Origin: Rhizobacter sp.
Lineage (GTDB): Bacteria > Pseudomonadota > Gammaproteobacteria > Burkholderiales > Burkholderiaceae_C
Assembly: GCA_025350965.1 (NCBI GenBank)
Contig: JANXWV010000128.1
Location: 1 to 58,858, forward strand
DNA: 58,858 nucleotides
Direction: 5' to 3'
In this document: positions 1 to 7,377 of the stretch, one piece after another
Layout: each line of letters begins with the position of its first letter
Position numbering within the stretch: position 1 is the first letter of the stretch
Notes under the pieces: generated by a model
The model's input: only the letters and a program-made list of their open reading frames with translations
The model's database searches: none
What the model was told of the DNA's origin: nothing
Translations under genes and position numbers: made by a program

Positions 1-214
1 TCTTCTCGGGACGTATGCGCTCGTTGTCGCGGCTGATGCTCTTCACGCCGTAGGCGCCACCGATGCCATACAAAACCTGAGCCGCCGCCTCAGCGAGCGT
101 GTGAATGGAAACCGGATCCTGCTCCTGAAAGAAAAGTTGGAGAGCCTGCGTAAGCTGACGCTCGGCAACATCGAACTTGGAGAGATGCAAGGCTGGAGCA
201 GACGGTTTCTTCAT
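1..214 (-). CDS. Integron cassette protein of unknown function (partial, C-terminus off the window)
   Basis: An open frame begins with ATG at 214-212 and stays open to the window edge (71 codons visible). The visible protein begins MKKPSAPALHLSKFDVAERQ and looks soluble and helical, with no signal peptide. I do not recognise the family. Position argues that it is a cassette gene: the ATG lies only three bases after the GTTAGGC core site of the attC at 218-331, and it points away from the integrase like the neighbouring cassette. No promoter or Shine-Dalgarno fits in that gap, so expression probably depends on read-through from the upstream cassette or the integron promoter. The reading frame is solid; function is unknown. 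Confidence 0.7.
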   Translation of the reverse strand, partial: MKKPSAPALHLSKFDVAERQLTQALQLFFQEQDPVSIHTLAEAAAQVLYGIGGAYGVKSISRDNERIRPEK

Positions 215-217
215 GAC

Positions 218-331
218 GCCTAACGTTTGACATGAGAGGCGACAGAAAGTATGGCCCGGCAAGGCGGAAAATAGACAAGAGAGCCTTGCCGGGCCATGCT
301 TTTGGGCGTCCTCTCGATGGAGGGGTTAGGC
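218..331 (-). other. attC recombination site (59-base element) between two cassettes
   Basis: On the minus strand the site runs from an inverse core GCCTAAC (331-325) to a core GTTAGGC (224-218), which fit the attC consensus RYYYAAC...GTTRRRY. Inner complementary arms are visible: GAGAGG near 234 against CCTCTC near 310, and a long perfect central stem, TGGCCCGGCAAGGC around 254-267 pairing with GCCTTGCCGGGCCA around 284-297. About 114 bp is within the normal attC range. The frame-shifted end of the upstream cassette gene stops at 335-333, directly against the site, as is usual in cassettes. Confidence 0.88.
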
Positions 332-445
332 GTTACTTCGCTGGGCCCTTTTTCTTGTTTACTTTCTTTGCTAGTGCTGCCAGTTTCTTCTTCTTCGGGG
401 CGTAGACCTCGCCAAGAACATGCTCCATAAGTTCGTAGGAATCCA

Positions 446-1099
446 TCACATCATCCATGGTGATACCTTCTCACCAACAGTGCCATGACTTCCTGCATTT
501 CCTAGCCACTTGATCGCCAGGATAAGGTCCCTTAAATCTTCGTACTTGGCCGGAACCAAGGCTATTCGAGCATGGAGACTTATGAATCGACGTTTGCCTT
601 GTTTGAGATCGAAACGTCTGACTTTCAATTCCGTAAGGAGTTCTTCGACTGCGCTTCTGACGCAGTTTGACGCCGCGCTCGGACTCGAGAAAAACAGACG
701 AAATGACTCCTTCATAGGAATCGCGATTGATTGTGGGCAAGCCTCCGGTAGCGACAGGATTTGCAAGGGTGGTTCGAAGTACTTTGGCCTGAAGAAATCC
801 TCGTACTCTTGGACAGGCTGCCCATCTTCATCTTCGCCGTAGTCCTGCTCAACCGACCCGACGCCGGAACAAGCGACGATCTCTTTGCATTGGTCGTTCG
901 TGCAAAGCAGGAGACAGGAGTAAACATACTCTATCCACTCAGGCTCCCACTCGTCATACGAATGATGTCGCGAACTCCTGATCTCTTCCTTGAAGAAGGT
1001 GTCTTTTCTTATTCGAAGGAAGCCTTTCATGCATGAGGGGCACGTCCATTCGGGGTGGCTGCCCTCACGAAAGGGAAGTTTGAGTGATTTTCGATCCAC
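446..1099 (-). CDS. DUF4145-like integron cassette protein, probably frameshifted near its 3' end
   Basis: The gene starts with GTG at 1099, preceded by AGGAGA at suitable spacing, and encodes 217 residues. The N-terminus has a CPSC pair near residue 20, suggesting half of a small zinc ribbon. The C-terminal half (about residues 130-210) resembles the DUF4145 helical domain: paired helices, then a KWLGNAGSH segment matching the conserved W-GN-G-H motif. In this frame the protein stops at 446. In another frame, coding-like sequence continues from ATG at about 458 as MDDVMDSYELMEHVLGE and a Lys-rich tail, ending with TAA at 335-333 against the attC. That tail is what a DUF4145 protein should have next, so a -1/+2 frameshift near 455-465 is likely. 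DUF4145 occurs in stress and defence-associated proteins; no specific function can be stated. Confidence 0.72.
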   Translation of the reverse strand: MDRKSLKLPFREGSHPEWTCPSCMKGFLRIRKDTFFKEEIRSSRHHSYDEWEPEWIEYVYSCLLLCTNDQCKEIVACSGVGSVEQDYGEDEDGQPVQEYEDFFRPKYFEPPLQILSLPEACPQSIAIPMKESFRLFFSSPSAASNCVRSAVEELLTELKVRRFDLKQGKRRFISLHARIALVPAKYEDLRDLILAIKWLGNAGSHGTVGEKVSPWMM

Positions 1100-1118
1100 G
1101 GTAATCTCTCCTAGTGAC

Positions 1119-1220
1119 GCCTAACGTGTTATCGACAACCCGAGCCATAGCCACCGATCGCCACAACTTGGCTTCTCTGGTCGGAAATGGCTCGCGCTGC
1201 GTTCCATAGATGGGTTGGTT
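1119..1220 (-). other. attI-like recombination site region at the integron platform
   Basis: On the minus strand the core GTTAGGC lies at 1125-1119, at the start of the first cassette and identical to the core of the attC at 218-331. Just outside it is GTTGTCGATAAC (about 1137-1126), which contains a second GTT/AAC inverted pair. The roughly 95 bp up to the stop of the next gene (1221) hold no gene and no attC-like long stem, as expected for the simple attI side of a cassette junction. The exact attI limits cannot be fixed from sequence alone. Confidence 0.6.
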
Positions 1221-1625
1221 TTACACGATGCGGTCGAGCAGGTCGAGCGCGGCGGCTGTTTGACGTGCCACGTACCAGACCCTGGCCTGGGGATCCCACA
1301 CCGCACCATGTTCCATGACGCGCTGGCGCAGCGCGGTGTTGGTGCCGGGCAGCCTGATCGCGACGATCTGAATCCGTTCCGGCTTGCGGGTCGGGCGGTT
1401 GCGGCGGTGCGCCACGGGCGCGCTGTCGACGACGAGTTCGACGGTGGTGTACCGCGTCTGCCCAGTCGCGTCGTGCCGGTAGCGCACGCACACCAGCGCA
1501 GGCCCATATCGCAGCGCATGCTTGAGCGCGCCGGCCTGTTGCGGGCTCAGGCGCTTGACCACGCGTGTGATGGGTGGGGGGTTTTCAGGCTGCATGGCGG
1601 GTAGGGGGTTGTGCAGGTCGGCCAA
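1221..1625 (-). CDS. Conserved hypothetical protein between intI and attI, with a GA-WD-W motif
   Basis: The frame starts with TTG at 1625 or, more conservatively, ATG at 1595 (134 or 124 residues). It encodes a small basic protein without signal or membrane segments. The first half carries [21 protein letters not shown] and the second carries [13 protein letters not shown] near residues 108-120. The latter resembles the GA.WD...k.WY motif of DUF5710-like modules, often found beside recombinases and mobile-element genes (family knowledge, not searched here). It is divergent from intI across a 52-bp gap that contains a LexA box, and it lies between the integrase and the first recombination core, where most integrons have no gene. 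It may be a fixed platform gene or an old cassette that lost its attC. Function unknown. Confidence 0.6.
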   Translation of the reverse strand: MADLHNPLPAMQPENPPPITRVVKRLSPQQAGALKHALRYGPALVCVRYRHDATGQTRYTTVELVVDSAPVAHRRNRPTRKPERIQIVAIRLPGTNTALRQRVMEHGAVWDPQARVWYVARQTAAALDLLDRIV

Positions 1626-1632
1626 GCAAATA

Positions 1633-1652
1633 TACTGGATAAATAACCAGCT
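1633..1652. promoter_or_regulatory. LexA (SOS) box between intI and the divergent platform gene
   Basis: CTGGATAAATAACCAG at 1635-1650 has the CTG-N10-CAG arrangement of the proteobacterial LexA operator, with an AT-rich centre and flanking TA. TATACT at 1631-1636 is a plausible -10 for intI, whose ATG is at 1678. On the other strand TATATT at about 1634-1629 could be a -10 for the divergent gene, so LexA could block both. LexA control of integron integrases is established in several species; here it is inferred from sequence. Confidence 0.72.
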
Positions 1653-1677
1653 ATGTCATCAGCCCCGGAGCACTGCC

Positions 1678-3003
1678 ATGAATGATGTCCACGATGCCCA
1701 GGGCGATGTCGATGCCGCCGGCCCCACGGGCGCGCCCGCGCCGCCAATTGCCGCGCGCCTGCTCGATCAGGTGCGCGAGCGCATTCGCTACCTGCACTAC
1801 AGCATCCGCACCGAGCACGCTTACGTGCAATGGGTTCGTGCGTTCATTCGCTTTCACGGCCTGCGCCACCCGGTGGAAATGGGGGCACGCGAGGTGGAGG
1901 CGTTTCTCTCCTGGCTGGCCAACGAACGCCAGGTTGCGGTGGCCACGCACAAGCAGGCGTTGTCGGCCTTGATCTTTCTGTACCAGCAGGTGCTCGGGCT
2001 GGACCTGCCTTGGTTGAGCGAAATCGGGCGTCCGAAAAGCCGGGTGCGGCTGCCGGCGGTGCTCACGCACGATGAGGTGGCGCACCTGCTCCAGGCCATC
2101 CAGCCCCCGCACCGATTGATGGCGCAGCTGCTCTACGGCACCGGCATGCGCATTCTCGAAGCCGCGCGGCTGCGCGTGAAAGACGTCGACTTTGAGCGCC
2201 AGGCGCTCGTCGTGCGCGAAGGCAAAGGCGCGAAAGACCGTGTGGTGATGTTGCCAGCTTCGCTGGCCCCAGCACTGCGTGAGCAGGTGCACGCGGCGCA
2301 TGTGGTGTGGTCGGGCGACGTGCGCTCGGGCACGGCGGGCGTGCACATGCCCAATGCACTCGACCGCAAATACCCGCGCGCCGGTGCGTCGTGGGCATGG
2401 TTCTGGGTGTTTCCACGGCTCGAACTCTCGACCGACCCGCGCACCGGCGTGTGGCGCCGCCACCATGTGCTGGAGCAGACGTTCCAGCGTGTCTTCAAAC
2501 GCGCGCTCGATGCCTCGGGTATCGCCAAGCCGGCCACGCCGCACACACTGCGCCATTCGTTCGCAACCCACCTGCTGCAAAGCGGCTACGACATCCGCAC
2601 CGTGCAAGAGCTGCTCGGCCATGCCGACGTGAGCACGACCATGATCTACACCCACGTGCTCAAGCTCGGCGGTGGCGCGGTGCGCAGCCCGCTGGATGCG
2701 CTTCATGCCGGCACGCCAGCCCACGGCGCAGGCTTTGGCGTCGGGCCGCCGGCTGTGCGCGGCCTGACTCACTATGCGTTGCCAGCGCCCGCCAAGCCGC
2801 CGCGCGTGCGCATGCCGCATGCGGCGTACGGCGCGCGGGCCATGACACCGGTCTCCACTTTCGCCCTTTTCGCTACCAGCACCAGCACCAGAACTGGCAC
2901 TGGCACTGGCACTGGCACTGGCACTGGCACTGGCACTGGCACCTCCGCTCTTTTTCATGCTCCCACCTGCGTCAACCCCGTCACGCAAGTCGGGCTGGCC
3001 TGA
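1678..3003 (+). CDS. intI: Integron integrase IntI (tyrosine recombinase) with a long repeat-bearing C-terminal tail
   Basis: This site-specific tyrosine recombinase catalyses attI x attC and attC x attC recombination of gene cassettes. The ATG at 1678 follows the LexA box closely; 441 residues. An N-terminal SAM-like core-binding domain (about 20-110) precedes the catalytic domain. Catalytic residues are visible: R158 (TGMR), H289 and R292 (HTLRH), H315 (LLGH) and Y324 (MIYTH). Residues 227-246, [20 protein letters not shown], form the extra patch that marks IntI among tyrosine recombinases. The usual protein ends at SPLDAL (about residue 342). Here about 99 residues follow, Pro/Ala-rich and then a Thr-Gly repeat encoded by eight ACTGGC units. 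Cassettes lie on the opposite strand, as in known integrons; dnaE2 follows 58 bp downstream. Confidence 0.95.
   Translation: MNDVHDAQGDVDAAGPTGAPAPPIAARLLDQVRERIRYLHYSIRTEHAYVQWVRAFIRFHGLRHPVEMGAREVEAFLSWLANERQVAVATHKQALSALIFLYQQVLGLDLPWLSEIGRPKSRVRLPAVLTHDEVAHLLQAIQPPHRLMAQLLYGTGMRILEAARLRVKDVDFERQALVVREGKGAKDRVVMLPASLAPALREQVHAAHVVWSGDVRSGTAGVHMPNALDRKYPRAGASWAWFWVFPRLELSTDPRTGVWRRHHVLEQTFQRVFKRALDASGIAKPATPHTLRHSFATHLLQSGYDIRTVQELLGHADVSTTMIYTHVLKLGGGAVRSPLDALHAGTPAHGAGFGVGPPAVRGLTHYALPAPAKPPRVRMPHAAYGARAMTPVSTFALFATSTSTRTGTGTGTGTGTGTGTGTSALFHAPTCVNPVTQVGLA
2893..2940 (+). repeat. Hexanucleotide microsatellite (ACTGGC)x8 inside intI
   Basis: Eight perfect tandem copies of ACTGGC, preceded by ACCAGC-type variants (about 2875-2892). 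They are read in frame as Thr-Gly in the C-terminal tail of IntI. The unit is a multiple of three, so slippage would change tail length without breaking the frame. Confidence 0.95.
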
Positions 3004-3061
3004 ACGTCACTGGCTGGGCGGCTGAGCCCACACGTGGCTCTCTTCGACACCCCGCTTCACC

Positions 3062-6000
3062 ATGCGCCCGCGCCCCTTGCTCCCCGGCTACGCCGAACTC
3101 CACTGTCGCAGCCAGTTTGACTTCCTGCGCGGCGCGTCGCACCCGGCGGAGTTGATCCAGCGCGCGGCGCGCTTGCGCTACACCGCACTGGCGCTGACCG
3201 ACGAGTGTTCGCTGGCCGGCGTCGTGCGCGCGCACGAAGCCGTCGCTGCGCTGGGTACAGGCATGGGGGGCGACGCTGCACACACATCCACATCCACATC
3301 CACATCCACATCCACATCCACATCTGCACCTGCACCTGCACCTGCACATGCACATGCACATGCACATGCACATGCACATGCACATGCGCCTTCATCTGAA
3401 CCCCCGCCGGCACTCGGCCTGATCATCGGCGCCGAAATGCGCCTGACCCTGCCGCCCGGGGCCATCAAGCCGCCCGCCGTGGCGGCCATGCCTGCCGGCG
3501 CAACACCGCACGCGCGGCTCGTGCTCCTCGCGCAAACCCGCCGTGGCTACGGCAACCTCTCGCACTGGATCACCGTGGCGCGGCGGCGGGCGCCGAAGGG
3601 GCAGTACCTTGCCCACCCGGGTGACGTGGAGGGCAAGGTGCCGAACGCGCCGTCGCTGGCCGGCCTGCCCGATTGCATCGCGTTGTTGGTGCCCGATGCA
3701 GCTCAGCCGTTCGAGACCGTGTTCGCGCACGCGGTGTGGCTCAAGACCTGGTTCCAGGACCGCGCCTACATCGCCATCGAACTGCTGCACCGCCCCAACG
3801 ATGCCGAGCTGCGCGCCACCGTGAAGCGCGTCGCCGAACTCGTCAGCCTGCCCATCGTGGCGGCCGGCGGCGTGCTGATGCATGTTCGCTCGCGCAAGCC
3901 CCTGCAAGACGTGCTCACCGCCACGCGCCTGAAGCGGCCGGTGGCCGAGTGCGGCACCGCGCTCGAACCGAATGCCGAGGCGCACCTGCGCTCGCGCGCG
4001 CGGCTCGCCGCGCTGTACGAGCCCGAGTGGCTGGCCAACACGCTGGTGGTCGCCGGGCGCTGCGCGTTCTCGCTCGCCGAGCTGAAGTACGAGTACCCGC
4101 GCGAGATCGTGCCCGACCATGAAACGCCCACCACCTGGCTGCGCAAGCTCGCGCTCGTTGGTGCGGCCGAGCGCTTCCCGCCCGAGCGCTGCAGCGTTGA
4201 AGCGCGGGCCGGCTACCTGGCGCAGGTCGAGCGTGAACTCGCCTTGATCCAGCAGCTCGGCTACGAGGCCTACTTCCTGACCGTGGCCGACATCGTGCGC
4301 TGGGCCCGCTCGCAACGCATCCTGTGCCAGGGCCGGGGCAGTGCGGCCAACTCGGTGGTGTGCTTCTGCCTGCGCATCACCGAGGTCGACCCGTCCACTG
4401 CCACGATGCTGTTCGAGCGCTTCATCAGCGCCGAGCGCAACGAGCCGCCCGACATCGATGTCGACTTCGAGCACCAGCGCCGCGAAGAGGTCATCCAGTA
4501 CATCTACAACAAGTACGGTCGCCACCGCGCGGCGCTCACCGGCGTGGTGATCTGCTACCGGCCGCGCTCGGCGCTGCGCGACGCCGGCCGTGCGCTGGGC
4601 ATCGACCTGCAGCGCATCGAGGCCGTGAGCAAGAGCGTGCATTGGTTCGACGGCCGCAGCATCGCCGACGAGCGCCTGCGCGAGAACGGCTTCGACCCCG
4701 CCGCGCCCGTCACACGCCTGTGGGTCGAGCTCACGCAGCAGCTGATCGGCTTCCCGCGGCACCTGAGCCAGCACCCCGGCGGCTTCGTGATCGCGCGGGA
4801 TCAGATCGAGCAGCTCGTGCCGGTCGAGAACGCGAGCATGGCCAACCGCAGCGTCGTGCAGTGGGACAAGGACGACCTCGACACGCTCGGCCTGATCAAG
4901 GTCGACATCCTCGCGCTCGGCATGCTCAGTGCGCTGCGCCGCTCGCTGGACCTGATCGCGTTGAAACAGCGCGCCCCGGCCTTCGAACTGCAAGACGTGC
5001 CCGAGGCCGACGCACCCACCTACGACATGATCTGCCGCGCCGACACCGTGGGCGTGTTCCAGATCGAGAGCCGCGCGCAGATGAGCATGCTGCCGCGCCT
5101 GCGCCCGCGCGTGTTCTACGACCTGGTGGTCGAAGTGGCCATCGTGCGGCCTGGCCCCATTCAGGGCGGCATGGTCCACCCGTACCTCAACAACCGAAAC
5201 CTGCGCGACGACCAGATCGACATTCCCGCCGAGCTGCGCCCCGCGCTGCTGCGCACGAAGGGCGTGCCGATCTTCCAGGAGCAGGTGATGCAGATCGCGA
5301 TGCTCGCGGCCGACTTCACCGGCGGCGAGGCCGACTCATTGCGCCGCGCCATGGCCGCGTGGAAGCGGCGCGGCGGCCTGGGCCCGTTCGAGCAGCGGCT
5401 GGTCGGCCGCATGGTCGAGAAGGGTTACGACCGCGGGTACGCCGAGCGCATCTTCAAGCAGATCGAAGGCTTCGGTGAATACGGCTTCCCCGAGAGCCAC
5501 GCGGTCGGCTTCGCGATGCTGGCCTACAAGAGTTCGTGGATCAAATGCCACCACCCCGATGCCTTTCTCGCGGCCTTGCTGAACAGCCAGCCGATGGGCT
5601 TCTACGCGCCCGCGCAACTGGTGCGTGACGCGCGCGCCCACGGCGTGGAGGTGCGCGCGGTGGACGTGCGCGTCAGCGCGTGGGAGACCACGCTCGAAGC
5701 GCCTGAACAAGGGGAGGGAAGTGCGCCGGCTGCGCCGGGCGTGCCGAGCAGAGGCGCAGCCTGCGCCCTACCACTCCAACTCCACGCCGTGCGCCTCGGC
5801 CTGAACCGCATCGGCGGCCTGGCCGAAGAGGCGGCGCAGCGCATCGTTGCCGCCCGCGCGCAAGCCGCGTTCACCAACGCCGAAGACCTGGCGCGCCGCG
5901 CCGCGCTCGACGCCCACGCGCTGCAGGCATTGGCCCAGGCCGATGCACTGAAGGGCTTGACCGGCCACCGCCACCAGTCGGCCTGGGCGGTGGCCGGCAT

Positions 6001-6517
6001 CGACACCCGCGCGAGCCCGATGCTGCGCGCCACCCGCGTCACCGAAGCACCGGCCGAACTGCAGGCGCCGGCCGAGGCGGAAGACACACTTGCCGACTAC
6101 CGCGCGTTAGGTTTGACGCTCAACCGCCACCCGCTCGCGCTGCTGCGCGACGAGCTTGCGCAGCGCTTCAAGGTGCAGCCCGCGGCCGTGCTGCGCGGCT
6201 ACCCCGACGGGCGCATCGCGCGCGCCAGCGGCCTGGTCACGCACCGGCAGCGGCCCGGAACCGCGAAGGGCACCGTCTTCATCACGCTCGAAGACGACAC
6301 CGGCACCGTCAACGTGATCGTCTGGCCGGCAGTCGCCGAAGCGCAGCGCAAACCGATGGTCGGCGCGCGGCTGCTCACGGTGTTCGGCCAGTGGCAGCGG
6401 CAAGGCGGTGCGGGCGGCGACGATGACAGCGCGGTGATGCACCTCGTCGCGATGAAGCTGCTCGACCACACCGAACTGCTGCAAGGCCTCGTCAGCCGCA
6501 GCCGTGACTTCCGGTGA
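3062..6517 (+). CDS. dnaE2: Error-prone DNA polymerase DnaE2 (ImuC)
   Basis: This C-family polymerase normally works with ImuA/ImuB in SOS-induced translesion synthesis and mutagenesis. It starts at ATG 3062 and is 1151 residues, longer than the usual 1030-1090. It begins with the PHP domain (YAELHCRSQFDFLRGASHP). The polymerase core carries the catalytic PDIDVDF near residues 461-467, followed by the helix-hairpin-helix and OB regions, and the protein ends SRSRDFR as DnaE2 proteins do. About 34 extra residues (74-108) sit in the PHP domain between the first helices and LGLIIGAEM. They consist of Thr-Ser, Ala-Pro and Ala-His dipeptide repeats from hexanucleotide arrays. imuA and imuB are not adjacent in this window; the upstream neighbour is intI, 58 bp away with no own LexA box visible in the gap, so the pair may share the intI promoter. 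Confidence 0.95.
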   Translation: MRPRPLLPGYAELHCRSQFDFLRGASHPAELIQRAARLRYTALALTDECSLAGVVRAHEAVAALGTGMGGDAAHTSTSTSTSTSTSTSAPAPAPAHAHAHAHAHAHAHAPSSEPPPALGLIIGAEMRLTLPPGAIKPPAVAAMPAGATPHARLVLLAQTRRGYGNLSHWITVARRRAPKGQYLAHPGDVEGKVPNAPSLAGLPDCIALLVPDAAQPFETVFAHAVWLKTWFQDRAYIAIELLHRPNDAELRATVKRVAELVSLPIVAAGGVLMHVRSRKPLQDVLTATRLKRPVAECGTALEPNAEAHLRSRARLAALYEPEWLANTLVVAGRCAFSLAELKYEYPREIVPDHETPTTWLRKLALVGAAERFPPERCSVEARAGYLAQVERELALIQQLGYEAYFLTVADIVRWARSQRILCQGRGSAANSVVCFCLRITEVDPSTATMLFERFISAERNEPPDIDVDFEHQRREEVIQYIYNKYGRHRAALTGVVICYRPRSALRDAGRALGIDLQRIEAVSKSVHWFDGRSIADERLRENGFDPAAPVTRLWVELTQQLIGFPRHLSQHPGGFVIARDQIEQLVPVENASMANRSVVQWDKDDLDTLGLIKVDILALGMLSALRRSLDLIALKQRAPAFELQDVPEADAPTYDMICRADTVGVFQIESRAQMSMLPRLRPRVFYDLVVEVAIVRPGPIQGGMVHPYLNNRNLRDDQIDIPAELRPALLRTKGVPIFQEQVMQIAMLAADFTGGEADSLRRAMAAWKRRGGLGPFEQRLVGRMVEKGYDRGYAERIFKQIEGFGEYGFPESHAVGFAMLAYKSSWIKCHHPDAFLAALLNSQPMGFYAPAQLVRDARAHGVEVRAVDVRVSAWETTLEAPEQGEGSAPAAPGVPSRGAACALPLQLHAVRLGLNRIGGLAEEAAQRIVAARAQAAFTNAEDLARRAALDAHALQALAQADALKGLTGHRHQSAWAVAGIDTRASPMLRATRVTEAPAELQAPAEAEDTLADYRALGLTLNRHPLALLRDELAQRFKVQPAAVLRGYPDGRIARASGLVTHRQRPGTAKGTVFITLEDDTGTVNVIVWPAVAEAQRKPMVGARLLTVFGQWQRQGGAGGDDDSAVMHLVAMKLLDHTELLQGLVSRSRDFR
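3284..3385 (+). repeat. Compound hexanucleotide microsatellite inside dnaE2
   Basis: A run of (ACATCC)x6, ACATCT, (GCACCT)x3 and (GCACAT)x7 is read in frame as seven Thr-Ser, three Ala-Pro and seven Ala-His pairs. It lies in the PHP domain of DnaE2. The successive unit types differ by single bases, suggesting repeated expansion of mutated units. Confidence 0.95.
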
Positions 6518-6565
6518 GGTGGGGAAGGGGTCATTCACCGCAGAGTCGCCCCGATAATCCGCGCC

Positions 6566-7348
6566 ATGCTGTTCCTGCTGTCCCCCGCCAAGTCGCTCGA
6601 CTACGACACGCCGCTGCCCAAGCGCGTCGCGGCGCTCGCCACCGAGCCTGCGTTTGTCGAACGCAGCGCCGCGCTGATCGCGGTGCTGCGCAAGAAGTCG
6701 CCCGTGCAAATCGCGGCGCTGATGGACTTGTCGGAGGCGCTGGCGCAGCTCAACGTGGCGCGCTACCGCGCCTGGTCGCCCGAGGCCACGCCGGCCAACA
6801 GCCGGCCTGCCGCGCTGGCCTTCAACGGCGACGTGTACGGCGGCCTGCAAGCCCCCACGCTGACTGGGGCCGACCTGCGCTGGGCCCAGCAGCACATCGC
6901 CATCCTGAGCGGCTTGTACGGCGTGCTGCGCCCGCTCGACCGGCTGCAGCCGTACCGGCTCGAGATGGGCACCCCACTTGCCACTGCCAGCGGCCGCGAC
7001 CTGTATGCGTTCTGGGGCGACGCGGTGACCGAGCACCTGAACGAGCGGCTTGCGGCCGACGCGTCGCCGGTCGTCATCAACCTGGCGTCGCAGGAATACT
7101 TTCGGGCCGTGCGCCCCAAGGTGCTGCGCGCCCGCGTGATCGACTGCGTGTTCGAAGACTGGAAGAGCGGCGAGTACAAGGTCATCAGCTTCTTCGCCAA
7201 ACGCGCGCGCGGCCTGATGGCGCGGCACGCCATCGCCGGCCGAGTGCGCACGCCTGCGGGCCTGAAGAAGTTCGACGCCGAAGGCTATGCATTCGACGCC
7301 GGCGCCTCGGCGCTCGACCGCTTCGTGTTCCGCCGCCGCGTGGCCTGA
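6566..7348 (+). CDS. yaaA: Peroxide stress protein YaaA (DUF328)
   Basis: A 260-residue cytosolic protein beginning [13 protein letters not shown], the signature of the YaaA/UPF0246 family. Further family segments are [11 protein letters not shown] (about 90-100), [13 protein letters not shown] (about 113-125) and NLASQEYF (about 172-179). In E. coli YaaA is OxyR-induced and limits free iron during hydrogen peroxide stress; its fold binds DNA. It lies 48 bp after dnaE2 and 29 bp before an iron-dependent oxygenase gene. A joint link to oxidative/DNA-damage stress is possible but inferred only from position. Confidence 0.93.
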   Translation: MLFLLSPAKSLDYDTPLPKRVAALATEPAFVERSAALIAVLRKKSPVQIAALMDLSEALAQLNVARYRAWSPEATPANSRPAALAFNGDVYGGLQAPTLTGADLRWAQQHIAILSGLYGVLRPLDRLQPYRLEMGTPLATASGRDLYAFWGDAVTEHLNERLAADASPVVINLASQEYFRAVRPKVLRARVIDCVFEDWKSGEYKVISFFAKRARGLMARHAIAGRVRTPAGLKKFDAEGYAFDAGASALDRFVFRRRVA

Positions 7349-7377
7349 CGCAGCGCCGCACCGGGACCCTTGCAGCC

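Noticed and set aside
2875-3385. Tandem repeats considered as a CRISPR array
   Set aside because: Units are 6 bp without spacers and are read in frame inside two protein genes; they are microsatellites.
3392-5179. A 595-codon minus-strand open frame opposite dnaE2
   Set aside because: Same shadow effect; composition is biased and there are no recognisable motifs or ribosome binding site.
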